Below, piece by piece: positions 7,427-17,660 of a stretch of DNA of 30,124 nt (positions are counted from its first letter, which is position 1; each line of letters starts with the position of its first letter). The notes beneath the pieces are model-generated. The model made no database searches. It worked only from the letters and a program-made list of their open reading frames with translations, and was not told where the DNA came from. A program made the position numbers and the translations under genes. Source of the DNA: DATLFI01 sp035524895 (GTDB taxonomy: Bacteria > Acidobacteriota > Thermoanaerobaculia > Multivoradales > Multivoraceae); contig DATLFI010000198.1 of NCBI GenBank assembly GCA_035524895.1, positions 1 to 30,124 on the forward strand, read 5' to 3'.

Positions 7427-7939
7427 ATGCCGATCTACGAGTTCTATTGTCGCGACTGCCACACGATCTTCAGTTTCTTCTCGGCCACCGTGGGCGGCGC
7501 CCGGGTACCAGGATGCCCCGCCTGCGGACGAGCCAAGCTCGAGAAGCGCCCCTCGACCTTCGCCACCCTGCATGCACGGGCGGAACGCGATGCCGAGGGT
7601 GACGAAGGCGACGAGCTCTTCGGCGGGTTCGACGAGGACCGGATGGAGAAGGCGATGGAGTCGCTCGCCACCGAGATGGATCGGATGGGCGATACCGAGG
7701 ATCCCAAGGCGCTCGGCAGCCTGTTCCGGCGTTTTGGCGATCTCACGGGACTCGAGCCTGGGCCGCGCATGGAAGAAGCGCTACGCCGGCTCGAGACCGG
7801 AGAGGACATGGACAGCATCGAGCAGGACCTGGACATCGACGACGACAGCGAAGACCTGTCGGAGCTGTTCCAGCTCAAGAAGCGCCTGCTGCGTCGCGCG
7901 CAGCGCCCTCGGATCGACGACACGCTGCATTTCCTGTGA
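7427..7939 (+). CDS. FmdB-type zinc ribbon protein
   Basis: A 170-residue protein. The N-terminus MPIYEFYCRDC with Cys8, Cys11, Cys30 and Cys33 is the zinc ribbon of the FmdB/putative regulatory protein family. The remaining ~110 residues are acidic and helical, with a run of Asp/Glu near 125-150 and a basic KKRLLRRAQR end, making it longer than the usual 70-110 residues. Its role is unknown; family members are suspected nucleic-acid or partner-binding regulators. The ATG at 7427 is only 48 bp from the end of repeat copy 2, so its promoter must lie in that short gap or in the repeat. The TerB-like gene follows after 25 bp. Confidence 0.88.
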   Translation: MPIYEFYCRDCHTIFSFFSATVGGARVPGCPACGRAKLEKRPSTFATLHARAERDAEGDEGDELFGGFDEDRMEKAMESLATEMDRMGDTEDPKALGSLFRRFGDLTGLEPGPRMEEALRRLETGEDMDSIEQDLDIDDDSEDLSELFQLKKRLLRRAQRPRIDDTLHFL

Positions 7940-7964
7940 CCGGCCCGCCCAGAGAGACCGCGCA

Positions 7965-8429
7965 GTGCTGCAAGCGATCCAGAGACTTCTCGGTCTGCGC
8001 GCGTCGGCCTCGGTCGAGTCGGAGCATTCTGGGGGCTTCTCGGCCGAAGCACGGGTAGCCGCGGTCGCCCTGCTCCACCGAATGGCGGCCGCCGACTTCG
8101 AGACCCGCGACGAGGAGCACGCCGCGGTGCTCCTCGCGATCGGGCGCCTGCTCGACGAGCCGCCCGAAACGGCTGTTCGCATCCTGGACGAAGCTCACTC
8201 ACACGCGCGCGAGGCCGTTTCTGTCTTCGAATTCACGAGGGTGCTCCAGCGCCAGCTCGACTCGCAGCAGAAGGAGGAGGTGGTCGAGCTGCTGTGGTCG
8301 GTCGCATTCGCCGACGGCGAGCTCGACCCGCAAGAGGAGTACCTGGTGCGCAAAGTGGCGCGCCTGATCCACGTCTCGCACGAGTCCTTCCTGGAAGCCA
8401 AGGCGCGAGCCCTAGCCGGCCGGTCCTGA
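7965..8429 (+). CDS. TerB family (tellurite resistance-like) protein
   Basis: A 154-residue, all-helical acidic protein. It has the TerB/DUF533-type double motif: ALLHRMAAADFETRDEEHAAV in the first helical pair and ELLWSVAFADGELDPQEEYLVRKVARLI in the second, with the Asp/Glu positions usually linked to metal binding. The start is the GTG at 7965, with AGAGAGA shortly upstream; a longer open frame that runs back through the FmdB gene is a shadow. It is probably co-transcribed with the FmdB-type gene. No other ter genes are near, so tellurite resistance should not be assumed. Its stop is followed after one base by repeat copy 3. Confidence 0.85.
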   Translation: MLQAIQRLLGLRASASVESEHSGGFSAEARVAAVALLHRMAAADFETRDEEHAAVLLAIGRLLDEPPETAVRILDEAHSHAREAVSVFEFTRVLQRQLDSQQKEEVVELLWSVAFADGELDPQEEYLVRKVARLIHVSHESFLEAKARALAGRS

Positions 8430-8430
8430 G

Positions 8431-8765
8431 CTAGCAGCCCGTGGTGGAACCCCCGGGGGCTGCGTTGGGAGCGCCGTGGGGCCGGATGCTCATGCCGTGC
8501 GCGGGGAAGGTCCTTCGCCTGCAGGGGCTCTACCGGCGGCTCGGCGTTGGCGCGGGAGCGGTGGCGATGCTGGGTCCATCGCTGAGCGAGCGCAACAACG
8601 CAGACGGCCCCACGCCGCCCCAACCGCTGGGGCGCGGGGGTTTGCGGCCGCTGGCTGCGTTGGTCCTCCTCCACGATGTCCCGCATCGCGTTCGTCGGCC
8701 ACGCCTTGCCAGCGGCCGCAGATCCCCGCGCGCAGCCTCACGCGGGTTTCACCACGGGCTGCTAG
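8431..8765 (+). repeat. Structured dispersed repeat, copy 3 (complete)
   Basis: A 335-bp element filling the gap between the convergent TerB-like and sulfatase-fold genes. The left end CTAGCAGCCCGTGGTGGAAC and the right end (8744-8765) pair over 22 positions with one G-T, and weaker pairing extends to ~8464/8731. Internal stems: 8471-8484 with 8605-8618 (one mismatch) and 8643-8655 with 8708-8720 (perfect, 13 bp, TGCGGCCGCTGGC). The latter encloses hairpin 8674-8678/8684-8688. CTAG is present at both outer ends. It is most of the 348-bp gap without a gene here; no coding signal is seen. Confidence 0.92.
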
Positions 8766-8777
8766 TGCGCTCTCCTT

Positions 8778-10136
8778 TCACTCATGGGACTGCGTCCCGG
8801 CGGTGACCTCCAGCCACCTAGGTTTGCGGGGCGGGGAATCGCCGATCAGGCTCTGCCAGCGCTCGCGCAGCTCTCGCTCGAGCGGAGCGACCTCCTGCTC
8901 GCTCAAGAGCCTCTCGGCACTGGGTAGCCATCGCCAGCCCACTTCGCGTCTCGGCTCCGACGGGGCTGCATCCAATCCGAAGCCGTCGTCCACGACCACC
9001 TGATCCACTTCGCCGTCGCCCACCGACGACGTCCAAGACAGCTCGAGCTCCCCCGAGGGCGTCCAGCGTTCGGAGAGCGCGCCATCCACCGAGCTCCAAA
9101 AACTCGTCGCGGTCCCCGGCAGCGCGACCCCGCCCGCAGCCTCCACCAGGCTGGCGTGGAGCCGAGCCACCGCCAAGAGGCCGGGATTCCGTGCCTCCGC
9201 TGCCGCTCGCAGCGATCCGCCCAGACGAAGGCCCAGAGGCACCTCGAGCCATCGCCGCCGCAGTGCACCCGAAGGTTCCCCCTCGGGCTGATCCCCGACC
9301 TCCTCACCGCGAGCGGAGACCACCGCGACAACCGCGCGCGCCCCGGCAGGCGAGGCAGCGAGCGCGTCCAGCAACTCCCCGAGCCGGAGGTCAGCGCGCG
9401 CTACGTTGAGACAGTAGAGCGAGAACCAGCGGCGGCGGACTTCGTCGCTGAGCACCTGCGACCCGCGCACGGCGTCCGCGAGCTCGACGGTACCCACACG
9501 CTCGGGCAGCCCCTCTGCGGCGACGCGATCGCCGAGAGCCTCGAGACGCGGCACCAACGCCGGGTAGTGCCGGAGCGGAGGGCCGGGCAGGTCGAGGTCG
9601 ATCCAGACGAAGGTCGGCTCGTCCGCGAGCTGGCGAAGGAACCGCAACGCCTCCCGCCCTGGGCCGAGGCCGCGCCACTCCTCGAAGCCCGCGGCGTGAC
9701 CGTGAGCCGCGGAGACCCGGGTGCCCCCCACGAACGCGATCGTGCGATAGCCACCGCCAGCCAGCGCCTCGGCGAGGGTTTCCCGTGCATCTGCTAGGGC
9801 GGGAGTCTCGCGATGCAGCGCTCCATGCTGGGACGGCAGCAGCCCCGTGAATGCCGACATCGCCGCGGCGATCGGATCGGTCGAAGCTGCGATCGCAGAC
9901 CCGGCTACCTCGGCGCTCGCGAGGAAGCGATCCAGATTCGGCGTCAGACCTGGCAGTCCTCCCAGTTCCTCGACCACATCGGCCCGGAGTCCATCGAGGC
10001 TGATCCATACGATCGGAGGCGGCTGCACCTCGACGGTTCTACGGGGCTCCTCGACGCTGCCACAGCTGGCGGCCAACGCAACCGCCAGAACTGCCGAGGC
10101 TCGGCCCTGGACCCTCGAAAGTACCGAGACCATCAC
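8778..10136 (-). CDS. Sulfatase-fold lipoprotein, probably catalytically degenerate
   Basis: A 452-residue protein. An N-terminal hydrophobic segment ends at LAASC with Cys25, a relaxed lipobox, so a lipoprotein is likely. PIVWISLDGLRADVVEELG followed by TPNLDRFLAS is the opening of the alkaline phosphatase/sulfatase fold. The nucleophile region reads STDPIAAAMSAFTGLLPSQHG, without the C/S-x-P-x-R signature or the TLPSH form of related lipoproteins. The metal-binding SDHGEEFG-type motif reads SARGEEVGD, losing Asp and His. Binding without hydrolysis is a reasonable inference. The start GTG (10136) is directly followed by ATG (10133). It begins 2 bp after the trpS stop, so it is in the same operon. 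Confidence 0.75.
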   Translation of the reverse strand: MMVSVLSRVQGRASAVLAVALAASCGSVEEPRRTVEVQPPPIVWISLDGLRADVVEELGGLPGLTPNLDRFLASAEVAGSAIAASTDPIAAAMSAFTGLLPSQHGALHRETPALADARETLAEALAGGGYRTIAFVGGTRVSAAHGHAAGFEEWRGLGPGREALRFLRQLADEPTFVWIDLDLPGPPLRHYPALVPRLEALGDRVAAEGLPERVGTVELADAVRGSQVLSDEVRRRWFSLYCLNVARADLRLGELLDALAASPAGARAVVAVVSARGEEVGDQPEGEPSGALRRRWLEVPLGLRLGGSLRAAAEARNPGLLAVARLHASLVEAAGGVALPGTATSFWSSVDGALSERWTPSGELELSWTSSVGDGEVDQVVVDDGFGLDAAPSEPRREVGWRWLPSAERLLSEQEVAPLERELRERWQSLIGDSPPRKPRWLEVTAGTQSHE

Positions 10137-10138
10137 CG

Positions 10139-11154
10139 TCAGCCGACCCGGGTCGCGTCGGGCACGAGCAGCCCGACCTTGCGCTTCATACCTTCGATCT
10201 TCGGCTCGGCCACTGCGCGAGCCGCGTTCGCACCGAGCGCCAGCAGCCGGTCCAGCTCGCCTGGATTGGCGATCAGCTGCGAGAAACGCTCCCGGATCGG
10301 CCGGACGCTCTCGATGACCACCTCGGCGACTCTGTTCTTGAGGTCACCGTAGCCTCGCGCGCCGGCGAAGTCCTCCACTGTTTCCTCCCGGTTACGGCCG
10401 GTGATCGAGGCGTAGATGGTCAGCAGGTTGTTGACGCCGGCCCTCGCTGGGTCGTCGCTCCAGTCGATCTCGCGGCCCGAGTCGGTGACCGCCCGTCGGA
10501 GCGCGCCCTCGATGTCCCGATCCGAGTCGGTGAGCAGGACGGCATGGCCCTTGGCGCCCGTGGCGCTCTTGCTCATCTTCGCGGCGGGATCGTCCAGCCC
10601 CATGATGCGCGCGCCTGTGGGCGGGATCTTGGGCTCCGGCAAGCGGAACGTGGGCCCGTAGAGGTGGTTGAAGCGCTGCGCGAGGTCGCGAGCCAGCTCG
10701 ACGTGCTGCTTCTGATCCTCGCCGACCGGCACCTCGTCGGCGTCGTAGAGGAGGATGTCCGCGGCCTGCAGCACAGGGTAGGTCAGCAGGCCCGCCGAGA
10801 CGCTCTCCTGCCTCCCCGACTTCGATTTGTACTGCGTCATACGCTCGAGCCAGCCGAGCGGCGTGAGGCACTGGAGCAGCCAAGCTCCCTCGCAGTGGGC
10901 GCGCACGTGGCTCTGCACGAAGAGGGTCGTGCGCGCTGGATCGATGCCGCACGCGAACAACAGCGCCGCGAGCTCGCGGGTTTGCCGCAAGAGCGCCGCA
11001 GGGTCCTGCGGCACAGTGATCGCGTGGAGGTCGACGATGCAGATGAAGCTCTCGCGTGTCTCCTGGCGAGCCACCCAGTGTCGAATCGCCCCGAGGTAGT
11101 TGCCGAGATGCAGTGCACCCGAAGGCTGGATGCCGGAAAGGACGCGGAGCTTCC

Positions 11155-11158
<4 letters not shown>
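10139..11158 (-). CDS. trpS: Tryptophan--tRNA ligase
   Basis: A 339-residue class I aminoacyl-tRNA synthetase that charges tRNA-Trp. The N-terminal RVLSGIQPSGALHLGNYLGA contains the HIGH-type motif as HLGN at 17-20. The KMSKS loop is present as AKMSKS near residue 195, and GEDQKQHVELARDLAQRFN is the family core motif. The length fits the bacterial type. The ATG at 11158 overlaps the kinase stop (ATGA, 11155-11158), so translation is probably coupled. The longer frame upstream overlaps the kinase C-terminus and is rejected. Confidence 0.97.
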
Positions 11159-13416
<2,258 letters not shown>

Positions 13417-13698
13417 TGTTTGCGACCGACCAGTTCCACCACAGCTGCCGACGAATCCGTGTGGACGAACGGAGCCGCGCGACGACCATCGCTCGCAGGC
13501 GCGCTCGCCAGCTTTCGCCACAGCGATGCCCGAAGCGAGCGCGAGCGACACCGCTCTTCGTAGCTCCCATTGTAGCCGCGCGCCCGGCCGGTGTGCGGCA
13601 CTCCCGCGAGTACCAGGGTCCTACGATAAATTCCTATCCTGCCGTAGCTTACGGTGCAAGTCGCCGAGCTCTCGCAAGGCCTTGGTACGCTCGACCGA
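13417..13698. other. Divergent intergenic region
   Basis: A 282-bp gap between the kinase and the M32 carboxypeptidase starts. An AT-richer patch near 13624-13640 (GATAAATTCCTATCCT) is the only promoter-like text, without a clear -35. A short CCGTA/TACGG pairing follows. No gene is seen. Confidence 0.3.
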
Positions 13699-15216
13699 AT
13701 GGACGCGGCAGCGCCCGGCGACCTCAGTGCCGAACCACCTGGCCAGCGGCTGCTCGCGGCCTGGACCGAGATTCGCGCCCTGGCCGGCGTCGAGATGCTG
13801 CTGAGCTGGGATCAGGAGACGATGATGCCCTCGGGCGCTGCCGAATCGCGCGCGATACAGCTCGCGACGGTGGCTGGCCTCCGACACGCCAAGCTGGTGG
13901 ACGACGACCTTCTCGAGATGGTCCTCGCCTGCGAGCGCGACGACCCCGGCGATCCGACCCTGGTGGCGCTGGGGCGCGAAGCACGCCGTGCCGTAGAGCG
14001 TGCTCGGAAGGTGTCGACCGAGCTCGCTAGGTCCCTCGCCGCGGCAAGATCGCGCGGAGTCGCCTCGTGGCAGCGCGCACGAGAAGCGAACCGCTTTGCC
14101 TTGTTCCGTGACGATCTCGCGCGACTGCTGGACCTCAAACGCCAGGAAGCAGCAGCCCTGAACCAGGCGGCACCCTACGACGGCCTGCTGGACGAGTTCG
14201 AGCCTGGCGCTACAGCGGAGTCCCTCGAGGCGCTGTTCACACCGCTCGAGGCAGCCCTCTCCGCTCTCGTCCGGGACGTCGGGAGGGCCAGCCGTCGCCC
14301 CGACACAGAAGCTCTTCGCGGCCGGTTCCCGATCGATCGGCAGCTCTCGCTCGGCAGGATGATCGGAGAGCGGATCGGCTTCGATTTCGATCGCGGCCGG
14401 CTCGACGGCTCGGCGCACCCGTTCTGCACTGGGATCGCCGCTACCGACGTGCGCCTGACCTGGCGCGCAGCCGCCGAAGACTTTCGTCCAGGACTGTTCG
14501 GAATCCTCCACGAGCTGGGGCACGGTCTGTACGAGCAAGGGCTGCCCCCAGAATGGCGAGGCACGCCCCTGGCCGAGCCGGCATCGCTCGGGATCCACGA
14601 GTCGCAGTCGCGCCTTTGGGAGAACCACGTCGGACGCAGCGTCGAGTTCTGGCATTGGCTCCTGCCACACTTTCGCTCGGCCTTCCCAGGCTTCGACGTC
14701 GAGCGCGCGGAGGCGCTCTGGCCGGCGCTCCACGCGGTGAGCCCCTCGGCGGTGCGCGTCGACGCGGACGAGACCACGTACGACCTTCACATCGTCGCGC
14801 GTTTCCGTCTGGAGCGTGCCCTGTTCGACGGTTCCCTCGACGTCGACGAATTGCCGGCGGCATGGGTCGAGGAGACGCGCCGTCTGCTGGGCGTCGACGT
14901 GCCAGACGACAACCGCGGCGTGCTCCAGGACATCCATTGGGCTACCGGTCTCTTCGGTTACTTTCCCACCTACACTCTCGGGAACCTGACCGCCGCGCAG
15001 CTCTTCGAGGCAGCCACCGATCAGGTGGCAGACCTGCGAGCGAGCATCGCGCGCGGTCACTTCGAGCCGCTGGCGGGCTGGCTACTCGAGAAGGTCCACC
15101 GTCGCGGCGCCTTGCTGACACCGGCGGCTCTGGTGGCGGAGGCGACCGGCGCGCCACTCTCGGCAACCTGCTTTCTGCGTCGCGTCACCCATGCCTGCCA
15201 TACCCTCTACGGTTGA
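13699..15216 (+). CDS. M32 family metallocarboxypeptidase
   Basis: A 505-residue zinc carboxypeptidase of the thermostable Taq type, removing C-terminal residues from peptides. The M32 motifs are visible in order: HPF with TDVRLT near 250-260, HELGH at 271-275 (two His ligands and catalytic Glu), HESQSRLWEN at 300-309 (third ligand Glu301), VRVDADETTYDLHIVARF and GLFGYFPTYTLGN. No signal peptide is seen, so it is cytoplasmic. The ATG at 13699 puts the family block LLSWDQETMMP at the usual distance; a GTG at 13654 would add 15 residues. It is followed closely by an isoaspartyl peptidase gene, pointing to peptide turnover. Confidence 0.95.
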   Translation: MDAAAPGDLSAEPPGQRLLAAWTEIRALAGVEMLLSWDQETMMPSGAAESRAIQLATVAGLRHAKLVDDDLLEMVLACERDDPGDPTLVALGREARRAVERARKVSTELARSLAAARSRGVASWQRAREANRFALFRDDLARLLDLKRQEAAALNQAAPYDGLLDEFEPGATAESLEALFTPLEAALSALVRDVGRASRRPDTEALRGRFPIDRQLSLGRMIGERIGFDFDRGRLDGSAHPFCTGIAATDVRLTWRAAAEDFRPGLFGILHELGHGLYEQGLPPEWRGTPLAEPASLGIHESQSRLWENHVGRSVEFWHWLLPHFRSAFPGFDVERAEALWPALHAVSPSAVRVDADETTYDLHIVARFRLERALFDGSLDVDELPAAWVEETRRLLGVDVPDDNRGVLQDIHWATGLFGYFPTYTLGNLTAAQLFEAATDQVADLRASIARGHFEPLAGWLLEKVHRRGALLTPAALVAEATGAPLSATCFLRRVTHACHTLYG

Positions 15217-15236
15217 CCTGAGTGAGCTCCCCAACC

Positions 15237-16397
15237 ATGTCGAAGCTCCCCAGTCCCACGCGAAAGATCCGCGGCCCACGCCTCTCGCCGACACTCGTGG
15301 CGTCTTGTCTCGCGATCCTGGTGTCCGGCTGTCAGCGGGAGCCAGAGCCGGCTCCGGCGACGGCAGCGCCAGAGGAATCCTCGGAAGCGGATGCCGCATC
15401 CGAGGCACCCCGCCTGGAATGGGCGGTAGCGATCCACGGCGGCGCGGGCGTGGTCGCGGAGGACCGCGACCCGGAGCCCTACTACCAGACTCTGGAGGCG
15501 GTCCTGCGCTCCGGCGCCGAGGCGCTCGCGCAGGGCGAAGCCGCACTTGCCGTGGTCGAGCGGCTCGTCATCCTGCTGGAGGATGATCCGAAGTTCAACG
15601 CCGGGCGTGGCGCGGTCTTCACCTCGGCAGGCACCCACGAGCTCGACGCCGCGATCATGGATGGCCGAACGCTCGCGGCGGGAGCGGTCGCCGGCGTGCG
15701 ATACGTGCGCAACCCCGTATCCCTGGCGCGCGCCGTGCTGGAGCGGTCACCCCACGTCCTCTTGGCGGGCCAGGGAGCCGACGACTTCGCGCGAGAGCAG
15801 AGGCTGCGTCGGGTGCCGCCGGACTACTTCTCGACCCCAGAGCGCTTGCAGCAGCTACGCGAGGCGCGTCGGCGAGCCCGCGACAGCGACGACCGCAGCA
15901 CGGTAGGCGCCGTAGCACTCGACCGCTACGGCAACCTGGCTGCCGCGACCTCCACTGGGGGAATGACCAACAAGCGGTGGGGTCGCGTCGGCGACGTCCC
16001 GCTGATCGGCGCCGGTACCTACGCCGACAACGCAACGGCAGCTATCTCTTGTACCGGGAGGGGCGAGGAGTTCATCCGTCACGTCGTGGCCCACGACGTC
16101 GCGTCTCGCGTTGCCTACAAGAACCTGTCGCTCCAGCAGGCGGCCGAGGAGGTCGTCCAGCAGGTCCTCGCCGAGGGTGATGGCGGCCTGATCGCGGTCG
16201 ACCGCCACGGGCGGCTAGCGATGGTGTTCAACACGCCAGGAATGTTCCGCGGTGCCGCCGATGCCACGGGCAGATTCGAGGTCGGGGTACGAGAGATCCG
16301 CATGGTCTCGGGTGCGGCGGGCAGCTCGGTCAGCGGGTCGCCGCAGGATGCCGGCGCGGGTGGGGCGATCGATCCAGGCGCTCCTGGGTCAGAATAG
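15237..16397 (+). CDS. Isoaspartyl peptidase/L-asparaginase lipoprotein (Ntn hydrolase)
   Basis: A 386-residue plant-type asparaginase. It cleaves isoaspartyl dipeptides and has side activity on asparagine, after autoproteolysis. AVAIHGGAG opens the alpha subunit; DDPKFNAGRGAVFT and ELDAAIMDG follow. STVGAVALD gives the nucleophile Thr222, then ATSTGGMTNKRWGRVGDVPLIGAGTYADN and SCTGRGEEFIRH. An N-terminal hydrophobic segment ends in LVSGC (Cys32), a good lipobox, so the enzyme is probably anchored in the envelope, whereas E. coli IaaA is soluble. The residue before the cleavage Thr is Ser, not the more common Asp or Gly. The ATG at 15237 is chosen; a GTG at 15222 is possible. Confidence 0.9.
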   Translation: MSKLPSPTRKIRGPRLSPTLVASCLAILVSGCQREPEPAPATAAPEESSEADAASEAPRLEWAVAIHGGAGVVAEDRDPEPYYQTLEAVLRSGAEALAQGEAALAVVERLVILLEDDPKFNAGRGAVFTSAGTHELDAAIMDGRTLAAGAVAGVRYVRNPVSLARAVLERSPHVLLAGQGADDFAREQRLRRVPPDYFSTPERLQQLREARRRARDSDDRSTVGAVALDRYGNLAAATSTGGMTNKRWGRVGDVPLIGAGTYADNATAAISCTGRGEEFIRHVVAHDVASRVAYKNLSLQQAAEEVVQQVLAEGDGGLIAVDRHGRLAMVFNTPGMFRGAADATGRFEVGVREIRMVSGAAGSSVSGSPQDAGAGGAIDPGAPGSE

Positions 16398-16479
16398 GGC
16401 GTCGACGGCCCTCCGCCGCTCGCGAAATCGCCGCACCTTCGGACGGCTGGCACCGAGCGAGCCAGTCCGAATCCCCTTC

Positions 16480-16484
16480 AGGAG
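16480..16484 (+). promoter_or_regulatory. Ribosome binding site for thioredoxin-fold gene
   Basis: AGGAG 6 nt before the ATG at 16491; it fixes the start. Confidence 0.6.
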
Positions 16485-16490
16485 CCCCTC

Positions 16491-17339
16491 ATGCAATCGA
16501 CCTCTTGGCAGCGCCTAGTGCTGCCCATCATGCTGCTCGTCGTCTCGCTCTCCCCGGCGTACGAAGCCGCCACGGGCACCGCAGCCATGGCGCAGCAGCC
16601 CCCTCCAGCATCGCCGGTCAGTCCCAGCTTTCACCCCATCGGGCTCTATGCCCTCGAGGTCGACGGCAAGCCAGTCTCCGACGCCAAGTTCTTCCACTCT
16701 CAGGCCTCGGGCTCGATCCTCATCGAGACCTCTCAGCTCTCGGCCATGATCGAGCTGCAGCCCCGTGGCCGTGTGCTGTTGACCCACTCCACGGATGCAT
16801 TTCACCGCAACCGCAACGGCACCATCGACAGGATGCCGAGGGCCAAGCCGGTGACCTCCTCCAGCTTCACGCTGGTGGACTCCTTGCCGCGATTCGAGAT
16901 CGACGGCAAGCGTGTCGCGGTACGCCAGAAGCCGCCGCTCCTCGGGCCGCAGACGGCCGAGAGCCTCATCCAGTACGACCCCAGCTACGGCATCCGTTCG
17001 AAGCTCTATCAGCCGCAGGAGCAGTACATGAACGTGCTGCGCCAGGTGACGAAGCCCGTCCTGGTCCGGGTGTTCCTCGGCACGTGGTGCTCGGTCTGCT
17101 CCGAGCTCGTGCCCCACGTCCTCCGTGTCGACGAAGGCCTTCGCGACACGAACGTTCGCTTCGAGTACTACGGCATCCCGCAGGATTATCAGGACGCCGA
17201 GGTCAAGCGTCTGGCCGTCTCCAACGTTCCAACCGGAATCGTCTACCTCGACGGCGAGGAGGTCCAGAGGATCGTCGGCTATAGCTGGCGGTTCCCGGAC
17301 CTGAGCCTGCACAACCTCCTCGTGCCGCTTGCCCGCTAA
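16491..17339 (+). CDS. Exported thioredoxin-fold protein
   Basis: A 282-residue protein. A signal peptide (about 1-34) ends at AMAQQ. Residues ~45-165 are a beta-rich domain I do not recognise, beginning HPIGLYALEVDGKPVSDAKFF. Residues ~180-282 are a thioredoxin fold: FLGTWCSVCSELVPH with the redox pair Cys200/Cys203, and SNVPTGIVYLDGEEV with the cis-Pro. A role in periplasmic thiol chemistry is inferred, and the partner is unknown. AGGAG lies 6 nt before the ATG. A perfect hairpin begins three bases after the TAA stop. Confidence 0.8.
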   Translation: MQSTSWQRLVLPIMLLVVSLSPAYEAATGTAAMAQQPPPASPVSPSFHPIGLYALEVDGKPVSDAKFFHSQASGSILIETSQLSAMIELQPRGRVLLTHSTDAFHRNRNGTIDRMPRAKPVTSSSFTLVDSLPRFEIDGKRVAVRQKPPLLGPQTAESLIQYDPSYGIRSKLYQPQEQYMNVLRQVTKPVLVRVFLGTWCSVCSELVPHVLRVDEGLRDTNVRFEYYGIPQDYQDAEVKRLAVSNVPTGIVYLDGEEVQRIVGYSWRFPDLSLHNLLVPLAR

Positions 17340-17341
17340 CG

Positions 17342-17372
17342 GTGGTCCATGGACCCTCGGTCCATGGACCAC
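17342..17372. terminator. Perfect 14-bp hairpin made of two 12-bp palindromes
   Basis: Arms 17342-17355 and 17359-17372 pair perfectly around the 3-nt loop CTC. Each arm contains GGTCCATGGACC, itself a perfect palindrome, so the unit is also a tandem pair of identical sites. It lies directly after the stop of the thioredoxin-fold gene, as a terminator would, but no T-run follows. The alternative is a double operator site. Confidence 0.6.
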
Positions 17373-17660
17373 TGCGGGTAGCGGTCGGGCCCCGCCGCCC
17401 TGGCCGCGCGTTGCAGTGCGGACGTCGCCACCACCGTGGGCCCGCGGTTTGGTGAATGAAAACCCGGCCATTCTCAGATCGTCGCCCTGAACGGGTTCGG
17501 CCCTCGCTACCGCAGCCGCGCCCCGTCGGATGAACGACTCGGACTCGGTTGCGGCGGCACACCGTAGAAGGCGAGGGCGCGGCCAACGGGACTCCGCGCA
17601 GCTGCAGAGCCGCCCCCAAGTCACCCTGCCCGATCTGGACCGACCCGCGAGCGACCGAAA
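17373..17660. other. Intergenic region upstream of the MFS gene
   Basis: Together with the preceding hairpin this makes a 321-bp gap. It contains a slightly AT-richer patch (17450-17475) and a 6-bp AACCCG/CGGGTT pairing. I see no credible promoter motif, gene or RNA in it. Confidence 0.4.

Noticed and set aside
5752..7602. A 616-residue plus-strand open frame antisense to the DAHP synthase
   Set aside because: It lies opposite a gene with full family motifs, runs through the repeat, and has composition typical of GC-rich shadow frames.
7965..8429. Tellurite resistance function for the TerB-like gene
   Set aside because: No other ter genes are present; the fold alone does not support the phenotype.
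13621..15060. A 479-residue minus-strand frame
   Set aside because: It is the antisense of the M32 carboxypeptidase, whose motifs are all intact on the plus strand.
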